Shown here piece by piece: positions 35,796-45,420 of a stretch of 64,000 nt of DNA. Origin of the DNA: Paenibacillus endoradicis (GTDB lineage Bacteria > Bacillota > Bacilli > Paenibacillales > Paenibacillaceae). Location of the stretch: contig NZ_JANQBB010000003.1 of assembly GCF_024721975.1 (NCBI RefSeq), positions 744,001 through 808,000 on the forward strand, given 5' to 3'. Position 1 is the first letter of the stretch, and the number at the start of each line of letters is the position of its first letter. The notes under the pieces were generated by a model. It searched no databases. It was not told where the DNA came from and saw nothing but the letters and a program-made list of their open reading frames with translations. Both the position numbers and the translations under genes were made by a program.

Positions 35796-36988
35796 TTGGA
35801 AAATGAAAAACGGAATGTAGAAATACCACAACCAATAAGAAATGATGGTGCTGGTTGGTGGGATTTAGGACCACGGGATATTATACGAGACATTGAGAAC
35901 CCTGACATGCTAGTTTCGCCTGTCACCGATGCCGGATCCTTCCTAACCTAAAGTTCTCTTTCTCCGATACTAATATGCAGTTAAATCACGGTGGTTGGTC
36001 ACGAGAAGTGACAGTTAGGCAGCTTCCGATTGCAACCACGATTGCTGGGGTGAATATGGCTCTGACTCCGGGTGGTGTGCGAGAGTTACATTGGCACCAG
36101 CAAGCGGAATGGGCGATCATGCTTGTGGGGCGGGCGCGCATTACATCAGTAGATCAGAACGGGAAGAACTTCATTGCTGACGTAGGCGTGGGTGACCTTT
36201 GGTACTTCCCTCCCGGAATTCCTCATTCTATTTAAGGACTTGAGGAAGGCAGTGAGTTTTTGCTCGTCTTCCCTGACGGTAGCTTCTCTGACCTCAATAC
36301 TTTAACTATCTCAGATTGGTTCGCTCATACGCCAAAGGACGTACTATCTGCGAATTTTGGTGTTCCGACAAATGCTTTCGACCAAATCCCGACCCATCAG
36401 TTATACATTTTTCAATGAAACGTTCCCGGTCCACTTGAAAGTCAGCAGGTAGCAGACCCACAAGGTACGGTACCAAAAACATTTACACATCGACTACTTG
36501 CGCAAGAGCCGATTGTAACTCCTGGCGGGAGCACAGTACGTATTGTGGATTCAACCAACTTTCCTATTTCGTCTCAAATTACCGCATCGTTACTGGAAAT
36601 CAAACCGGGAGCAATAAGAGAAATGCACTGGCATCCAAACAATGATGAATGGCAGTATTATATCTCAGGTACGGCGAGAATGACGGTTATGGCACCCAAT
36701 GGTACTGCTCGTACTTTCAATTACCGCGCTGGAGATGTTGGATATGTACCGCGTGCCTTCGGACACTACATTCAAAATACTGGTAATACAAGCGTGTGGG
36801 CTTTGGAGATATTTAAGAGTGATCGCTTTGAAGATATTTCACTAAATCAGTGGATGGCGCTTACACCTCATCAACTCGTACAACAGAACTTACATCTAGG
36901 ACCAGAAGTAATGAACACTTTCAAAAAGAAAAAGCAATTTATAGTGAAAAATCCTGAGTTTACTTATTATCCGAGAACTGATAAGTAA
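35796..36988 (+). pseudogene. Oxalate decarboxylase (OxdC/OxdD) pseudogene
   Basis: Bicupin manganese enzyme turning oxalate into formate and CO2. The reading can be followed end to end but in pieces. [20 protein letters not shown] to DAGSFLT ends in a frameshift near 35945. NLKFSFSD through the first cupin ([27 protein letters not shown]) runs to TAA at 36233. [12 protein letters not shown] to LYIFQ runs to TGA at 36416. The second cupin ([38 protein letters not shown]) follows to the natural stop. Metal ligands HWH and H are kept in both cupins. Three lesions over about 395 codons make the gene inactive unless the last cupin alone is expressed. Confidence 0.88.
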
Positions 36989-37040
36989 GTATATCAGCAT
37001 TACATGTTTTTCATATTAATGGGAGAGCTTGTTACACAAA

Positions 37041-37120
37041 CGGACAACTGTTTGAATGTAGCTCCCAAAAGGACAGTTTCTATTTGATGTTCATTGAAGT
37101 AACGGGCAGTTTAGTTGAAG
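37041..37120 (+). repeat. Degenerate intergenic repeat, copy 2
   Basis: Left half ACGGACAACTGTTTGAATG and right end CATTGAAGTAACGGGCAG followed by TTTAGTTGAAG, the best-preserved right end of the family. Confidence 0.5.
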
Positions 37121-37149
37121 ATTAATTAAGGTGAGCCTTATCATAATTG

Positions 37150-37740
37150 ACGGCGAAAAATGAGGATAAAATAACGGATGACGCATATCATGATGTTCCA
37201 TAATCGGACCGGCGGCTGTCTGATACGACGAACTTGGGTACTATCGGTTGATCGAGATGAGAGCGGATTATTGAGGTAACCAGCGTAGAGCATGTACCGC
37301 CTGGAACAAAAGTATAATCGATTTCTTCTTTCTCTCTTTCTACACGTAGATGTGAGATGCTACCAAAAGTTTGCTCCCACCGAAGAGATCATATGTCACA
37401 TCCTAATTTACTAACTGAATAAATTTCAAAGAAGGGGCCATCCCGCAAATTATGGCCCTAAAACTTGCCGTTACAGCTAGCGCGGTGATGCGTATTGGAC
37501 ATACTGGTACAGCATAAAGTAGAATTGCGAGTAGAAGCGGAAATGTTAAATTTGCATATTGGTGTTTAAGATACGGGAGTTTGCGCACGTTGAGTGCTGT
37601 GTGTCGGTAGTAAGAACGCATACTCCAGCAGTCCTGCTGTTTTCTCTGGATTGAATAGAGGGAATTGATATTCGTGAGAGATAAACTGCGGCTTCATTTG
37701 TTGAAAAACTTTAGGCAATACATACGCTTTGTCTTCCGTT
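37150..37740 (-). pseudogene. Decayed coding remnants, family not identified
   Basis: No intact frame, but two coherent minus-strand stretches: WEQTFGSISHLRVEREKEE then IDYTFVPGGTCSTLV (about 37240-37385), and GTEDKAYVLPKVFQQMKPQ then FISHEYQFPLFNPEK (about 37625-37735). Between them lies an AT-rich frame (KLPYLKHQYANLTFPLL). They may be one gene broken by shifts or two genes. The residue pattern suggests a nucleotidyltransferase-like piece, but that is a guess. Confidence 0.35.
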
Positions 37741-37831
37741 CCTCAGATGATGGAAGTATTCATTGAGGTAACGAATTTTTCAATGTTCGCCTATATTTCC
37801 TACGCCTAGTATGCCGATCATATTAAACAAC

Positions 37832-38551
37832 TCAATTTTGAATAAGTGTCTGACTATGCTTATTTTTTCGAATCAATGTGTATCCCAGTGCGATCATCCA
37901 AAGTAGCCAAAGTGTGCTGCCAACAGCGGCTGCCCATCCTATTACCGGGAAAGTTGGAATGACCGTGCCGAATAGCTCGGCTTGACCTAATAGATAAATT
38001 AAGGAGGAGATAATTCCGAACCAACCGATGAAGGGATGAACGGTTTTGGATTTGAGAAAATGGCGGCAAACAATCAAAGTCCATATAATCGAAAATAGTT
38101 GGCCCAAATGCTCTCCAAGAATGACTCCGCCGTATTGGTGAACGACTTGAAATATAATAGAAATGGTCTCTTGTGAAGTATCGGGATGATCAGCGTAATA
38201 ATTAGAAAGAACCGGCACAACAAATACCCATCTCAATAATCCTGCAATCTGGGTTATTCCTCCAATGATCATAAAAGTTGTTGCAACTCTTACATTTTGG
38301 TATTCTTCTCCAATGATCTTGCCTAGAAAAACAACAGCCCAAAACAGCGGCAGTCCGGCTAGTGAAAATATCCACCAAACCAGAATTAATGATGTTCCTC
38401 CATCATGAAATTTTGTTAGAATCTGATCTATAGGCATTCTTAGTATTTCAGGGTAATCAAAAATAAAAACAAGAGCAATGTAAGGAATAAAAAGCAATAA
38501 AGATCCTAAAATAAACAATTGTCCTGCTTGACGGTGTAAATGATGATTCAT
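37832..38551 (-). CDS. DUF4386-like integral membrane protein
   Basis: About 240 aa with six to seven membrane helices (LFILGSLLLFIPYIALVFI, LVWWIFSLAGLPLFWAVVFL, VATTFMIIGGITQIAGLLRW, GQLFSIIWTLIVCRHFL, VGSTLWLLWMIALGYTLI). The layout and the GGITQIAGLLRWV segment fit the DUF4386 family of unknown function. ATG at 38551 is preferred over an upstream TTG because GAAGGGAAG lies between them. Divergent from the AraC regulator. Confidence 0.65.
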   Translation of the reverse strand: MNHHLHRQAGQLFILGSLLLFIPYIALVFIFDYPEILRMPIDQILTKFHDGGTSLILVWWIFSLAGLPLFWAVVFLGKIIGEEYQNVRVATTFMIIGGITQIAGLLRWVFVVPVLSNYYADHPDTSQETISIIFQVVHQYGGVILGEHLGQLFSIIWTLIVCRHFLKSKTVHPFIGWFGIISSLIYLLGQAELFGTVIPTFPVIGWAAAVGSTLWLLWMIALGYTLIRKNKHSQTLIQN

Positions 38552-38705
38552 TTGAACAACGCTTCCCTTCTTTTTCAAATTAACTACAGGCTGCTAACTT
38601 CGATTACGGAATAATCATATGACAGCAGACTAAAGTTCACCATAATAAAACATGCAATAAAGCTAATAAAGTACGAAAATATATAGATATAGGAGTTAAT
38701 CCAAA

Positions 38706-39716
38706 ATGTCTAAAATGTCTAAAATGTCGGTGTTGTTGGCCAGGCCAATAGTGCTTGACGTATTAAGTAAAGGACACACCATAGAATTGTTGTATAAAGA
38801 CCTTTATATCCAAGAGGATCTTATGACAAATCCAGACAACTATATCGATGCGGACAAATATGACCTTTTGTTGGAAAGAGCAGCTTCTATTAGTAAAGAT
38901 CCCTTTTTCGGCTTTCATCTGGGAGCAGAGTTTTCATTAGACAATTTGGGTTTGATTGGATATATTTTGCTCAATTCCAACACTCTACATCAAGCGTTCA
39001 AAAACTATCAACGTTATAACATTCTCTTATGCAGTGGTGTAGTTTACGATTTGCAGGTTATCGATGGTGAAGCAAGATTCAGCTTTTGGGTAGGCGACTC
39101 TTCTAGAAAAACAACCTATCATCTTATGGATTCAATCCTCTCTTCGACCTATAAGTTTATTCAGAAGCTAACTGGCGATCCAATTAAACTGAGAATGGTC
39201 TCATTTATTCAAAATACCCCCTTAGATATACAACCTTACGCCAGTTTTTTTGGAGCGAAGCTTGTTTTCAATCAAAAGGAAACTGCTCTTATATTCGATG
39301 CAAATTTATTGGATTTACCCCTCGTATATCGCAATCAGCAGCTGTTACAAATTGTGGAGAACCATGCCATCCAGATGATGCGTGCTTTGAAAATGGAACA
39401 CACTTTCTCGGAGGTGGTTAGTGTTGCTATTATCAAAAGCTTTGATGGAACTATTCCTAGAATCCAAGACATTGCTAGAAGTCTAGGATATAGCGTTCGT
39501 TCCATTCAACTTCAATTAAAGAAAGAGAATACTACCTTCAAGGATTTACTTACCGTTATTCGCAAGAACATGGCGGAAAGTTATTTGAAAAATCCTTCGT
39601 TTTCAATTAGCGATATTTCTTATGCTCTTGGATTTTCTGATCCTGTATCCTTTCATCTCGCCTTTAAGAAATGGACAGGGCAAACGCCAGGGGATTATCG
39701 GAAACAATACAACTGA
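38706..39716 (+). CDS. AraC-family regulator with arabinose-binding-like N-terminal domain
   Basis: 336 aa. The N-terminal two-thirds resemble the Arabinose_bd domain of OruR/ArgR-type AraC proteins (YLQAF-like NTLHQAFKNYQRY, LGLIGYILLNS). The C-terminal HTH_18 runs from about residue 240 (GTIPRIQDIARSLGYSVRSIQ) to the second helix-turn-helix (ISDISYALGFSDPVSFHLAFKKWTG). The first codons repeat ATGTCTAAA twice and ATGTC once, giving MSKMSKMS and three possible starts. It is the likely regulator of the reductase gene that follows in the same direction. Confidence 0.85.
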   Translation: MSKMSKMSVLLARPIVLDVLSKGHTIELLYKDLYIQEDLMTNPDNYIDADKYDLLLERAASISKDPFFGFHLGAEFSLDNLGLIGYILLNSNTLHQAFKNYQRYNILLCSGVVYDLQVIDGEARFSFWVGDSSRKTTYHLMDSILSSTYKFIQKLTGDPIKLRMVSFIQNTPLDIQPYASFFGAKLVFNQKETALIFDANLLDLPLVYRNQQLLQIVENHAIQMMRALKMEHTFSEVVSVAIIKSFDGTIPRIQDIARSLGYSVRSIQLQLKKENTTFKDLLTVIRKNMAESYLKNPSFSISDISYALGFSDPVSFHLAFKKWTGQTPGDYRKQYN

Positions 39717-39834
39717 TCATACAGATGTTTGCACATTTCATTAATTCCTTTGCGCTTTTGATAATAGCCGCAGTCTCCATACTACTTTATGATAATCAAA
39801 TGAATTATTAATAGAAGAAGGAGCTGTAGAACAA

Positions 39835-40779
39835 GTGGAAAGGGTTAATCAGAAGGAATTGCATGTCATCTTTGGTACGGGGCCTTTAGGAATGTGGACA
39901 ATGCGGGAACTGCTTAAATTAAATAAAAAGGTGCGGATAGTTAATAGATCTGGTAGTAAAAACAGCATGCCAGATGAAGTGGAGACGGTTGCTGGAAATG
40001 CATTTGATAATTTGAAAGTAGCCGAACTGACGAAAGGCGCTGCAGCCGTTTATCAATGTGCTCAGCCCGCGTATCACGACTGGGTAAAATCTTTTTTACA
40101 GATGCAGCAAGCCATTATTGAAGGAACTGCAGTTAATGGGGCCCGATTAATAGTTGCAGAAAATTTATATATGTATGGTATGCCAACTAATGCGCCTTTT
40201 GTTGAAACGACATCTTATAACGCACATACCCGTAAGGGGAAAGTACGACAAGCCATGACGGAAGCTCTTGAATGGGCTCACAACTCTGGAAAGCTGCCTA
40301 TAACTCGCGTTCGTGGATCAGACTTCTGGGGTCCTGACGACTTTGCGGCTACTCCACTCATTTTTGGTTCAGCTTTATCTGGTAAGCGAGCATCCATCTT
40401 AGGAAACATGCATAAACCTCATACGTTTACCTATGCGCCTGATTTTGGCAAGGCGTTAGCGATTGCAGGTACAAATGAAGCAGCCAATGGTGAAATTTGG
40501 CATGTTCCTAGCAATCCCCCAATCACGCAAATTGAGCTTCTTCAATTAATTTCTGCTAAATTGGATAAAAACGTGAAAACTAGAGTAGTCGAGACATGGC
40601 TCATTCGCATACTGGGGTTGTTTAACCCCAGTATGCATGAGATGGTTGAAATGATGTATCAATGGAATAATCCATTTGTAATGGATAGCAGCAAGTTCGA
40701 AAAGACATTTGGTATGAAAGCCACGTCTATAGATGAAGCCATATTTAACACATTAAATTGGTGTCGGAAAAATATTTAG
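39835..40779 (+). CDS. NAD(P)-dependent epimerase/dehydratase family (extended SDR)
   Basis: Rossmann start HVIFGTGPLGMWTMRELL (GxGxxG-like), VRIVNRSGS, then YMYGMP (the YxxxK tyrosine position is displaced) and a C-terminal substrate lobe. 314 aa. It resembles uncharacterised NAD-dependent epimerase proteins rather than a known pathway enzyme. GTG start with GAAGGAG upstream. Follows the AraC gene and is its probable target. Confidence 0.75.
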   Translation: MERVNQKELHVIFGTGPLGMWTMRELLKLNKKVRIVNRSGSKNSMPDEVETVAGNAFDNLKVAELTKGAAAVYQCAQPAYHDWVKSFLQMQQAIIEGTAVNGARLIVAENLYMYGMPTNAPFVETTSYNAHTRKGKVRQAMTEALEWAHNSGKLPITRVRGSDFWGPDDFAATPLIFGSALSGKRASILGNMHKPHTFTYAPDFGKALAIAGTNEAANGEIWHVPSNPPITQIELLQLISAKLDKNVKTRVVETWLIRILGLFNPSMHEMVEMMYQWNNPFVMDSSKFEKTFGMKATSIDEAIFNTLNWCRKNI

Positions 40780-40900
40780 TTGCAATATTCTTGCTGTTGT
40801 CTGTTACATTTCAGTGACCTGTAAATTATCTTTAATATGTTAGGATATTCTAAATAATTTCATGAAATACTAACTAAAACATAAGAATGGGGTTGATAAA

Positions 40901-41152
40901 ATGTTAGACGTAGTTCAGCCGGGGCAAGTCGTGTATGTGATTATTCGAAACCCTCATGTTCAGGGAGTAGCTAATGTTCAAGAGGCTGCAGTTGTGATGG
41001 ATCCTAATTCTCCTGGTAATTTTTCATTATTTATTTATGAAACATATTATCCATTAAATAATGACTTTGCCATATATCAAACAGCAAGTGAGGCTGAGGA
41101 TGCCTATAAAGAAGCTTTTGGGTTTTCTGATGTGGAGGGTTTTTATGGTTAA
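40901..41152 (+). CDS. splA: Transcriptional regulator SplA
   Basis: 83 aa matching Bacillus SplA throughout: GQVVYVIIRNPHVQGVANVQ, AAVVMDPNSPGNFSLF, YETYYPLNNDFAIYQ and a C-terminal EDAYKEAFGF. SplA is a TRAP-like negative regulator of the spore photoproduct lyase operon. It overlaps splB by 8 bases. In Bacillus the operon is read by sigma-G in the forespore; no clear sigma-G box was seen here. Confidence 0.87.
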   Translation: MLDVVQPGQVVYVIIRNPHVQGVANVQEAAVVMDPNSPGNFSLFIYETYYPLNNDFAIYQTASEAEDAYKEAFGFSDVEGFYG

Positions 41153-42173
41153 GCCTTTCGTACCTCAACTTGTTTATGTAGAACCAAAAGCACTGGAATA
41201 TCCTCTAGGTAGAGAATTAATAACCAAATTTGAAAATATGGGTATTGAAATTAGAGAGACAACCTCACATAATCAAATACGAAACCTACCTGGAGACAAT
41301 GAATTTCAAAAATATAGAATTGCTAAGTCAACTCTAGTCGTTGGGGTTAGGAAAACTATAAAGTTTGATACTTCAAAACCTTCTGCAGAATATGCAATTC
41401 CGTTAGCAACTGGGTGTATGGGTCATTGTCATTATTGTTATTTACAAACTACCATGGGCAGTAAGCCGTATATTCGTACATATGTCAATCTTGATGACAT
41501 CTTTGAAGCAGCTAATCAATATATGAAGGAAAGAGCTCCAGAGATAACAAGGTTTGAAGCATCCTGTACATCGGATATAGTAGGTATTGATCACTTAACA
41601 CATTCCCTAAAGAGAGCTATTGAATTTTTTGGTGAATCTGAATTCGGACGATTACGTTTTGTAACCAAATTTGCTCATGTCGATCATTTACTTGATGCCA
41701 AGCATAATGGTCGGACTCGATTTCGTTTCAGTATGAATAACGACTATATTATAAAAAATTTTGAACCGGGGACATCCAGACAATCTGAGAGAATGGAAGC
41801 GGCTAGGAGAGTAGGGGAAGCAGGATATCCTTTAGGTTTCATTATTGCTCCAATCTATTTGCATGAAGGATGGAAAGAGGGCTATAAGGTAATGTTCGAG
41901 AAATTAGAATCCGTCCTTTCCGATTCCGCAAAGAAAGATCTGACCTTCGAATTAATTCAACATCGATTTACTAAACCTGCGAAGCATGTTATTGAGAAGA
42001 ATTATCCGATGACAAAGCTGGAACTTGATGAAACTAAAAGAAAATGGAAATGGGGACGATATGGAATTGGAAAATATGTCTATACAGACCAAGAGCAGGA
42101 GGAAATAAAAGAAACTCTTGGCAGATATATCAACCATTTCTTCCCGCAATCAACCATTGAGTACTTCACATAA
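41145..42173 (+). CDS. splB: Spore photoproduct lyase
   Basis: Radical-SAM enzyme that reverts the thymine dimer 'spore photoproduct' at germination. The FeS cluster motif CMGHCHYC (CxxxCxxC) lies near residue 90, preceded by LATG and followed by YLQTTMGSKPYIRTYVN. The conserved catalytic-Cys region (EASCTSDIVG) and KRKWKWGRYGIGKYVY near the C-terminus complete the family picture. The start at 41145 inside splA follows GGAGGG; 342 aa is the normal length. Confidence 0.94.
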   Translation: MVKPFVPQLVYVEPKALEYPLGRELITKFENMGIEIRETTSHNQIRNLPGDNEFQKYRIAKSTLVVGVRKTIKFDTSKPSAEYAIPLATGCMGHCHYCYLQTTMGSKPYIRTYVNLDDIFEAANQYMKERAPEITRFEASCTSDIVGIDHLTHSLKRAIEFFGESEFGRLRFVTKFAHVDHLLDAKHNGRTRFRFSMNNDYIIKNFEPGTSRQSERMEAARRVGEAGYPLGFIIAPIYLHEGWKEGYKVMFEKLESVLSDSAKKDLTFELIQHRFTKPAKHVIEKNYPMTKLELDETKRKWKWGRYGIGKYVYTDQEQEEIKETLGRYINHFFPQSTIEYFT

Positions 42174-42334
42174 ATATTACGAATCTTAGCCCATACCTCA
42201 CTTACATCCACTACGGAGAACTGCATCACAGGAAGGCGCAAGTTATTTTGGGTCTCAAAATGATGAGGTACCTGGAGGGAGACGCTTAAAAAAATCTATG
42301 AAATGAAGCCCAGTCCTGCGCAGGGTTGACTCTA

Positions 42335-42383
42335 AAAAACTCCGAAAACCATTGAATGTAGTGGATTTTCGGAGTTTTTTTCA
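42335..42383. terminator. Bidirectional terminator between splB and the guaA remnant
   Basis: AAAAACTCCGAAAA / TTTTCGGAGTTTTT perfect stem. On the minus strand it follows the guaA-like fragment, so it may be guaA's original terminator. Confidence 0.8.
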
Positions 42384-42389
42384 TTACTC

Positions 42390-42600
42390 CTATTTGATCG
42401 TCGCCAGCGACTTGCTCGTGATGTCGTAGACGATGTGGGGCATTCCAGTCGGTGAATCGACAGTGGAATTGACAAACGGTTAAGGCGTCAGATCGGAGGC
42501 CCCGATGTACGTTATATTTTCTGGAAGTTTTAAAAGGTATTGCCCAATTGCGAGATGTACTTCGTGAAGCTGTTTTTACCAGCGATTTTTTAGCACGAAA
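42390..42600 (-). pseudogene. 3' remnant of guaA (GMP synthase)
   Basis: On the minus strand, pieces in shifting frames match the end of GMP synthase: IGQYLLKLPENI (cf. IWQYFAVLPNI), RKYNVHRGLRSDALTV (cf. RTYDYVIGLRAVTS), TDW, and finally HIVYDITSKSLATIK-stop (cf. RVVYDITSKPPATIEWE). Several frameshifts, no start. A relic of a duplicated or displaced guaA; the working gene must lie elsewhere. Confidence 0.5.
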
Positions 42601-42856
42601 TAGGGGTGGATTCGCCTTTAGAGATTTTTCGCTATTCAATTAGATGGCAGAAAGAAGGAATAAACAGGAAGGGATTTTAAGATGAAAAGAGAAAAGTAGT
42701 TAGATAGCCTAACCTAGAGGAGAAGGCATTAACATAGTTACTTCAGAAATCGACGTAGTGAACGAAACGTTTACCATTAAAGGAAACTAGAGTTTAATAA
42801 TTAAAAAACAATACTGCACTAAAAAAACTAATCAAATACTGGGAGAGTGACGAGAG

Positions 42857-43612
42857 ATGAACAGTAGAGAAAGATTTTCGGATCGGGTCGATTCATATTT
42901 GAAGTACCGCCCGAGCTATCCGAAAGAGGCTGTTGATTATTTGTACGACTTCATCGGTTTGCGTTCGAACAGTATAATAGCAGACATCGGTTCCGGTACA
43001 GGTATCTTTTCAAAGCTACTACTGGAACGCGGAAACAATGTGATCGCGGTCGAGCCGAATCAGGCAATGCGGGAAGCAGCCGAGCAGATATTTGGAAGCA
43101 AACCTAACTTTCAGACTATATCAGGTTCCGCAGAATCTACTGGATTACCAGATCAGTCGGTTGAGTTTATTGTCTGCGCACAAGCGTTTCACTGGTTTGA
43201 TCGCTTAGCTGCGCAAATCGAGTTTCGTAGAATTCTACAGCCGGGTGGGAGAGTAATACTAATTTGGAATTCACGTCTTACAAACGGTACTTCATTTCGT
43301 GAAGAGTACGATCAACTGCTCTATACGTACGGTACCGACTACCAAAAAGTCAATCATAAAAATATTTCTCAGACGATGCTTCACTCTTTTTTCAAGGCAG
43401 GAACGATGCATGAAGTGCGATTCAGAATGAGTCAGGAGTTCGATTTCGAAGGGCTGAGAGGCAGGTTGCTATCATCTTCCTATAGCCCTATATCAGGACA
43501 TCCGAATTACAATCCGATGATGACGGAACTGCGAAATCTTTTTGATAGGAATCATCAGGATGGTATTGTTCCATTCGATTATGAAACTGAAATATTTTGG
43601 GGAGAAGTTTAG
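42857..43612 (+). CDS. Class I SAM-dependent methyltransferase
   Basis: 251 aa. Motif I IADIGSGTGIFSKLLLERG, acidic loop AVEPNQAMR, motif II VEFIVCAQAFHWFD and post-II ILQPGGRVILIWN show a UbiE/Methyltransf_11-type enzyme. The N-terminal RVDSYLKYRPSYP is typical of the small-molecule branch near tam/bioC. Substrate unknown. GGGAG precedes the ATG. Confidence 0.85.
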   Translation: MNSRERFSDRVDSYLKYRPSYPKEAVDYLYDFIGLRSNSIIADIGSGTGIFSKLLLERGNNVIAVEPNQAMREAAEQIFGSKPNFQTISGSAESTGLPDQSVEFIVCAQAFHWFDRLAAQIEFRRILQPGGRVILIWNSRLTNGTSFREEYDQLLYTYGTDYQKVNHKNISQTMLHSFFKAGTMHEVRFRMSQEFDFEGLRGRLLSSSYSPISGHPNYNPMMTELRNLFDRNHQDGIVPFDYETEIFWGEV

Positions 43613-43703
43613 CTCAAGCTACCTGAGTGGAACGTTTCATACGCTAAGTGTTACAATACTTAAGGAGTATTATAGAAAAATATGAGAGAATGCAGGTGAG
43701 AGA

Positions 43704-44276
43704 TTGATCTTTGTTTTTATTAAACGATTTTTAATATTAGTAGCAAGTCTTTTCCTCTGGTTTATCATTCACAGTACTTTCGTGGTAATAGATGGGTTAA
43801 ATGATGAATTGAAACCTGTTGATGTAGCTGTAGTATTAGGAAATAAAGTAGAAACTACTGGACAACCTTCTGAACGGTTAAAAGCAAGATTAGATAAGTC
43901 TGTAGAACTTTATGATGGGGGCTATTATACTTATATCATGGTAAGTGGTGGTATTGGTAAGGAAGGTTTCGATGAGGCAAAGGTTATGAAATCTTACTTA
44001 ATAGATAAAGGGATACCGGAAGATAAAATAATAGAGGATAGCAATGGGTACAACTCATATATGACCGCTCAAAATACTAGCAAGATTATGGATGAATTAG
44101 AATTAGACTCCGCTATGGTTATTACTCAATATTTTCATGTAACTAGGACAAAATTAGCGTTTAGAAAAATGGATATAGAAGAAGTTTATTCAGCCCATGC
44201 CAAAATCTTTGAGTTTAGAGATATTTACTCAATAATAAGAGAATTCCCGGCATATTATAAGTATCTCTTAAAATAG
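43704..44276 (+). CDS. DUF218/YdcF (SanA-like) membrane protein, second paralogue
   Basis: N-terminal helix (FLILVASLFLWFIIHSTFVV), then DVAVVLGNKVETTGQPSERLKARL, YYTYIMVSGGIGKEG, DEAKVMKSYLIDKGIPEDKI and VITQYFHVTRTKLA, the DUF218 pattern with its conserved acidic and Ser residues. 190 aa from TTG after AGGTGAG. Same family as the gene at 27.3 kb but clearly diverged. Confidence 0.8.
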   Translation: MIFVFIKRFLILVASLFLWFIIHSTFVVIDGLNDELKPVDVAVVLGNKVETTGQPSERLKARLDKSVELYDGGYYTYIMVSGGIGKEGFDEAKVMKSYLIDKGIPEDKIIEDSNGYNSYMTAQNTSKIMDELELDSAMVITQYFHVTRTKLAFRKMDIEEVYSAHAKIFEFRDIYSIIREFPAYYKYLLK

Positions 44277-44395
44277 TGATATAAATAAACGATAATCTTA
44301 CCTGCGTTCAAGTAGGATTGAATCAGCTTCAAGACTCGTTTTGCTGGACCTTTCGTGCCACTCTAGCTGTCAGGTGACAAGATTATTAGCTCATT

Positions 44396-44426
44396 AAGTG
44401 CCGCGTAAATCGCGGCACTTTTATTT
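44396..44426 (+). terminator. Terminator
   Basis: AAGTGCCGCG / CGCGGCACTT stem followed by a T-rich tract. Confidence 0.82.
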
Positions 44427-44588
44427 TATAGTGTAAGTTTGTTGTCAAAGCGGGGTAACAATATCTTTATCCGATTACCAATTATGATAATATTCCTATT
44501 TCATTCTGGAAAGGAAACATATTACATAATTTTTACGTTTATAGTAAGGAGAGGCAGTAATTAAAAGGTCTTCGGAAGGGGCATAAAA

Positions 44589-45245
44589 ATGCTGAATAAG
44601 TTGTTATTTCCTTTACTTATATGCATCTTATTAACACTAGCTGCTTGTAGCAATAAACCTTATGGATATTACGAAGATGATAAAATGATTGGTAACATAG
44701 AACGGGTGGAAAGAGCAAACAGCTTGGTTGAAGTGAATATTTCTGAATGGGATAAAAGAGATATGAAAGGCAATGTCGACGCTTACGGCGTGTCTATCCC
44801 GGTTATAATAACGGATGATTTGATTATTAAAAAAGAGGACGGGTCCTTATCCAATATTAATTCATTAAAAATCGGACAAAAAGTACTTATCAACCCACCA
44901 AGGTGGATTGATGAAGGTATCACATATGAAGCAAAGGAGATTATTTTGTTGGAAATGTCGTACAAGGAGAAGTATAAACAATTATTGTCCAACAAAAAGG
45001 GAAGTTATCTGACAACAGTATTTGTTAAAGAAGGAGACTCGTTACCATTAACAACGGAAGATACATTGATGGGTCTTCTATCCAAAAGTCCAATAAACTT
45101 CGGAGTTTATCAAGAGGACTTTGTTGTTGATTATAAGCAGGAATTGAATATTGAAAACTTCCCTGTCATGCTTATCTTTGACACAAAAGGATTAGTCTTA
45201 AAAACGTATGATGCGGATGAAGTGGTAGCTTTTTTTAATGATTAA
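44589..45245 (+). CDS. Lipoprotein, 218 aa, function unknown
   Basis: Lipoprotein signal with lipobox LAAC (Cys20). The first half reads like a small beta barrel (GNIERVERANSLVEVNIS, KIGQKVLINPPRWID), resembling DUF3221-type exported modules. The second half is alpha/beta (YLTTVFVKEGDSLP, LIFDTKGLVLKTYD), thioredoxin-like in feel but without a CxxC. No family certain. Confidence 0.6.
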   Translation: MLNKLLFPLLICILLTLAACSNKPYGYYEDDKMIGNIERVERANSLVEVNISEWDKRDMKGNVDAYGVSIPVIITDDLIIKKEDGSLSNINSLKIGQKVLINPPRWIDEGITYEAKEIILLEMSYKEKYKQLLSNKKGSYLTTVFVKEGDSLPLTTEDTLMGLLSKSPINFGVYQEDFVVDYKQELNIENFPVMLIFDTKGLVLKTYDADEVVAFFND

Positions 45246-45249
45246 AAAC

Positions 45250-45340
45250 ATTCAGCTAACGGAGAACGATAGTTGAACAAATGACAATGGAGTAGATATC
45301 ACAGTACGCACTAATTATATTGAGTTAACGGACTGGAAAA
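45250..45340 (+). repeat. Degenerate intergenic repeat, copy 3
   Basis: Both ends recognisable: CAGCTAACGGAGAACGATAG on the left and TATTGAGTTAACGGACTGG on the right. Confidence 0.55.
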
Positions 45341-45420
45341 GAGGGAAAACTTATCTCTCAGTAATCTTCTTGCACTTGGGGTAGTCAGAAGGTTTAGTTA
45401 GAAAAGAGCGGAGGGATTTT

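Noticed and set aside
42286..42639. 117-aa minus-strand frame as an intact gene
   Set aside because: It crosses the terminator hairpin and follows only part of the guaA relic; better explained as a pseudogene.
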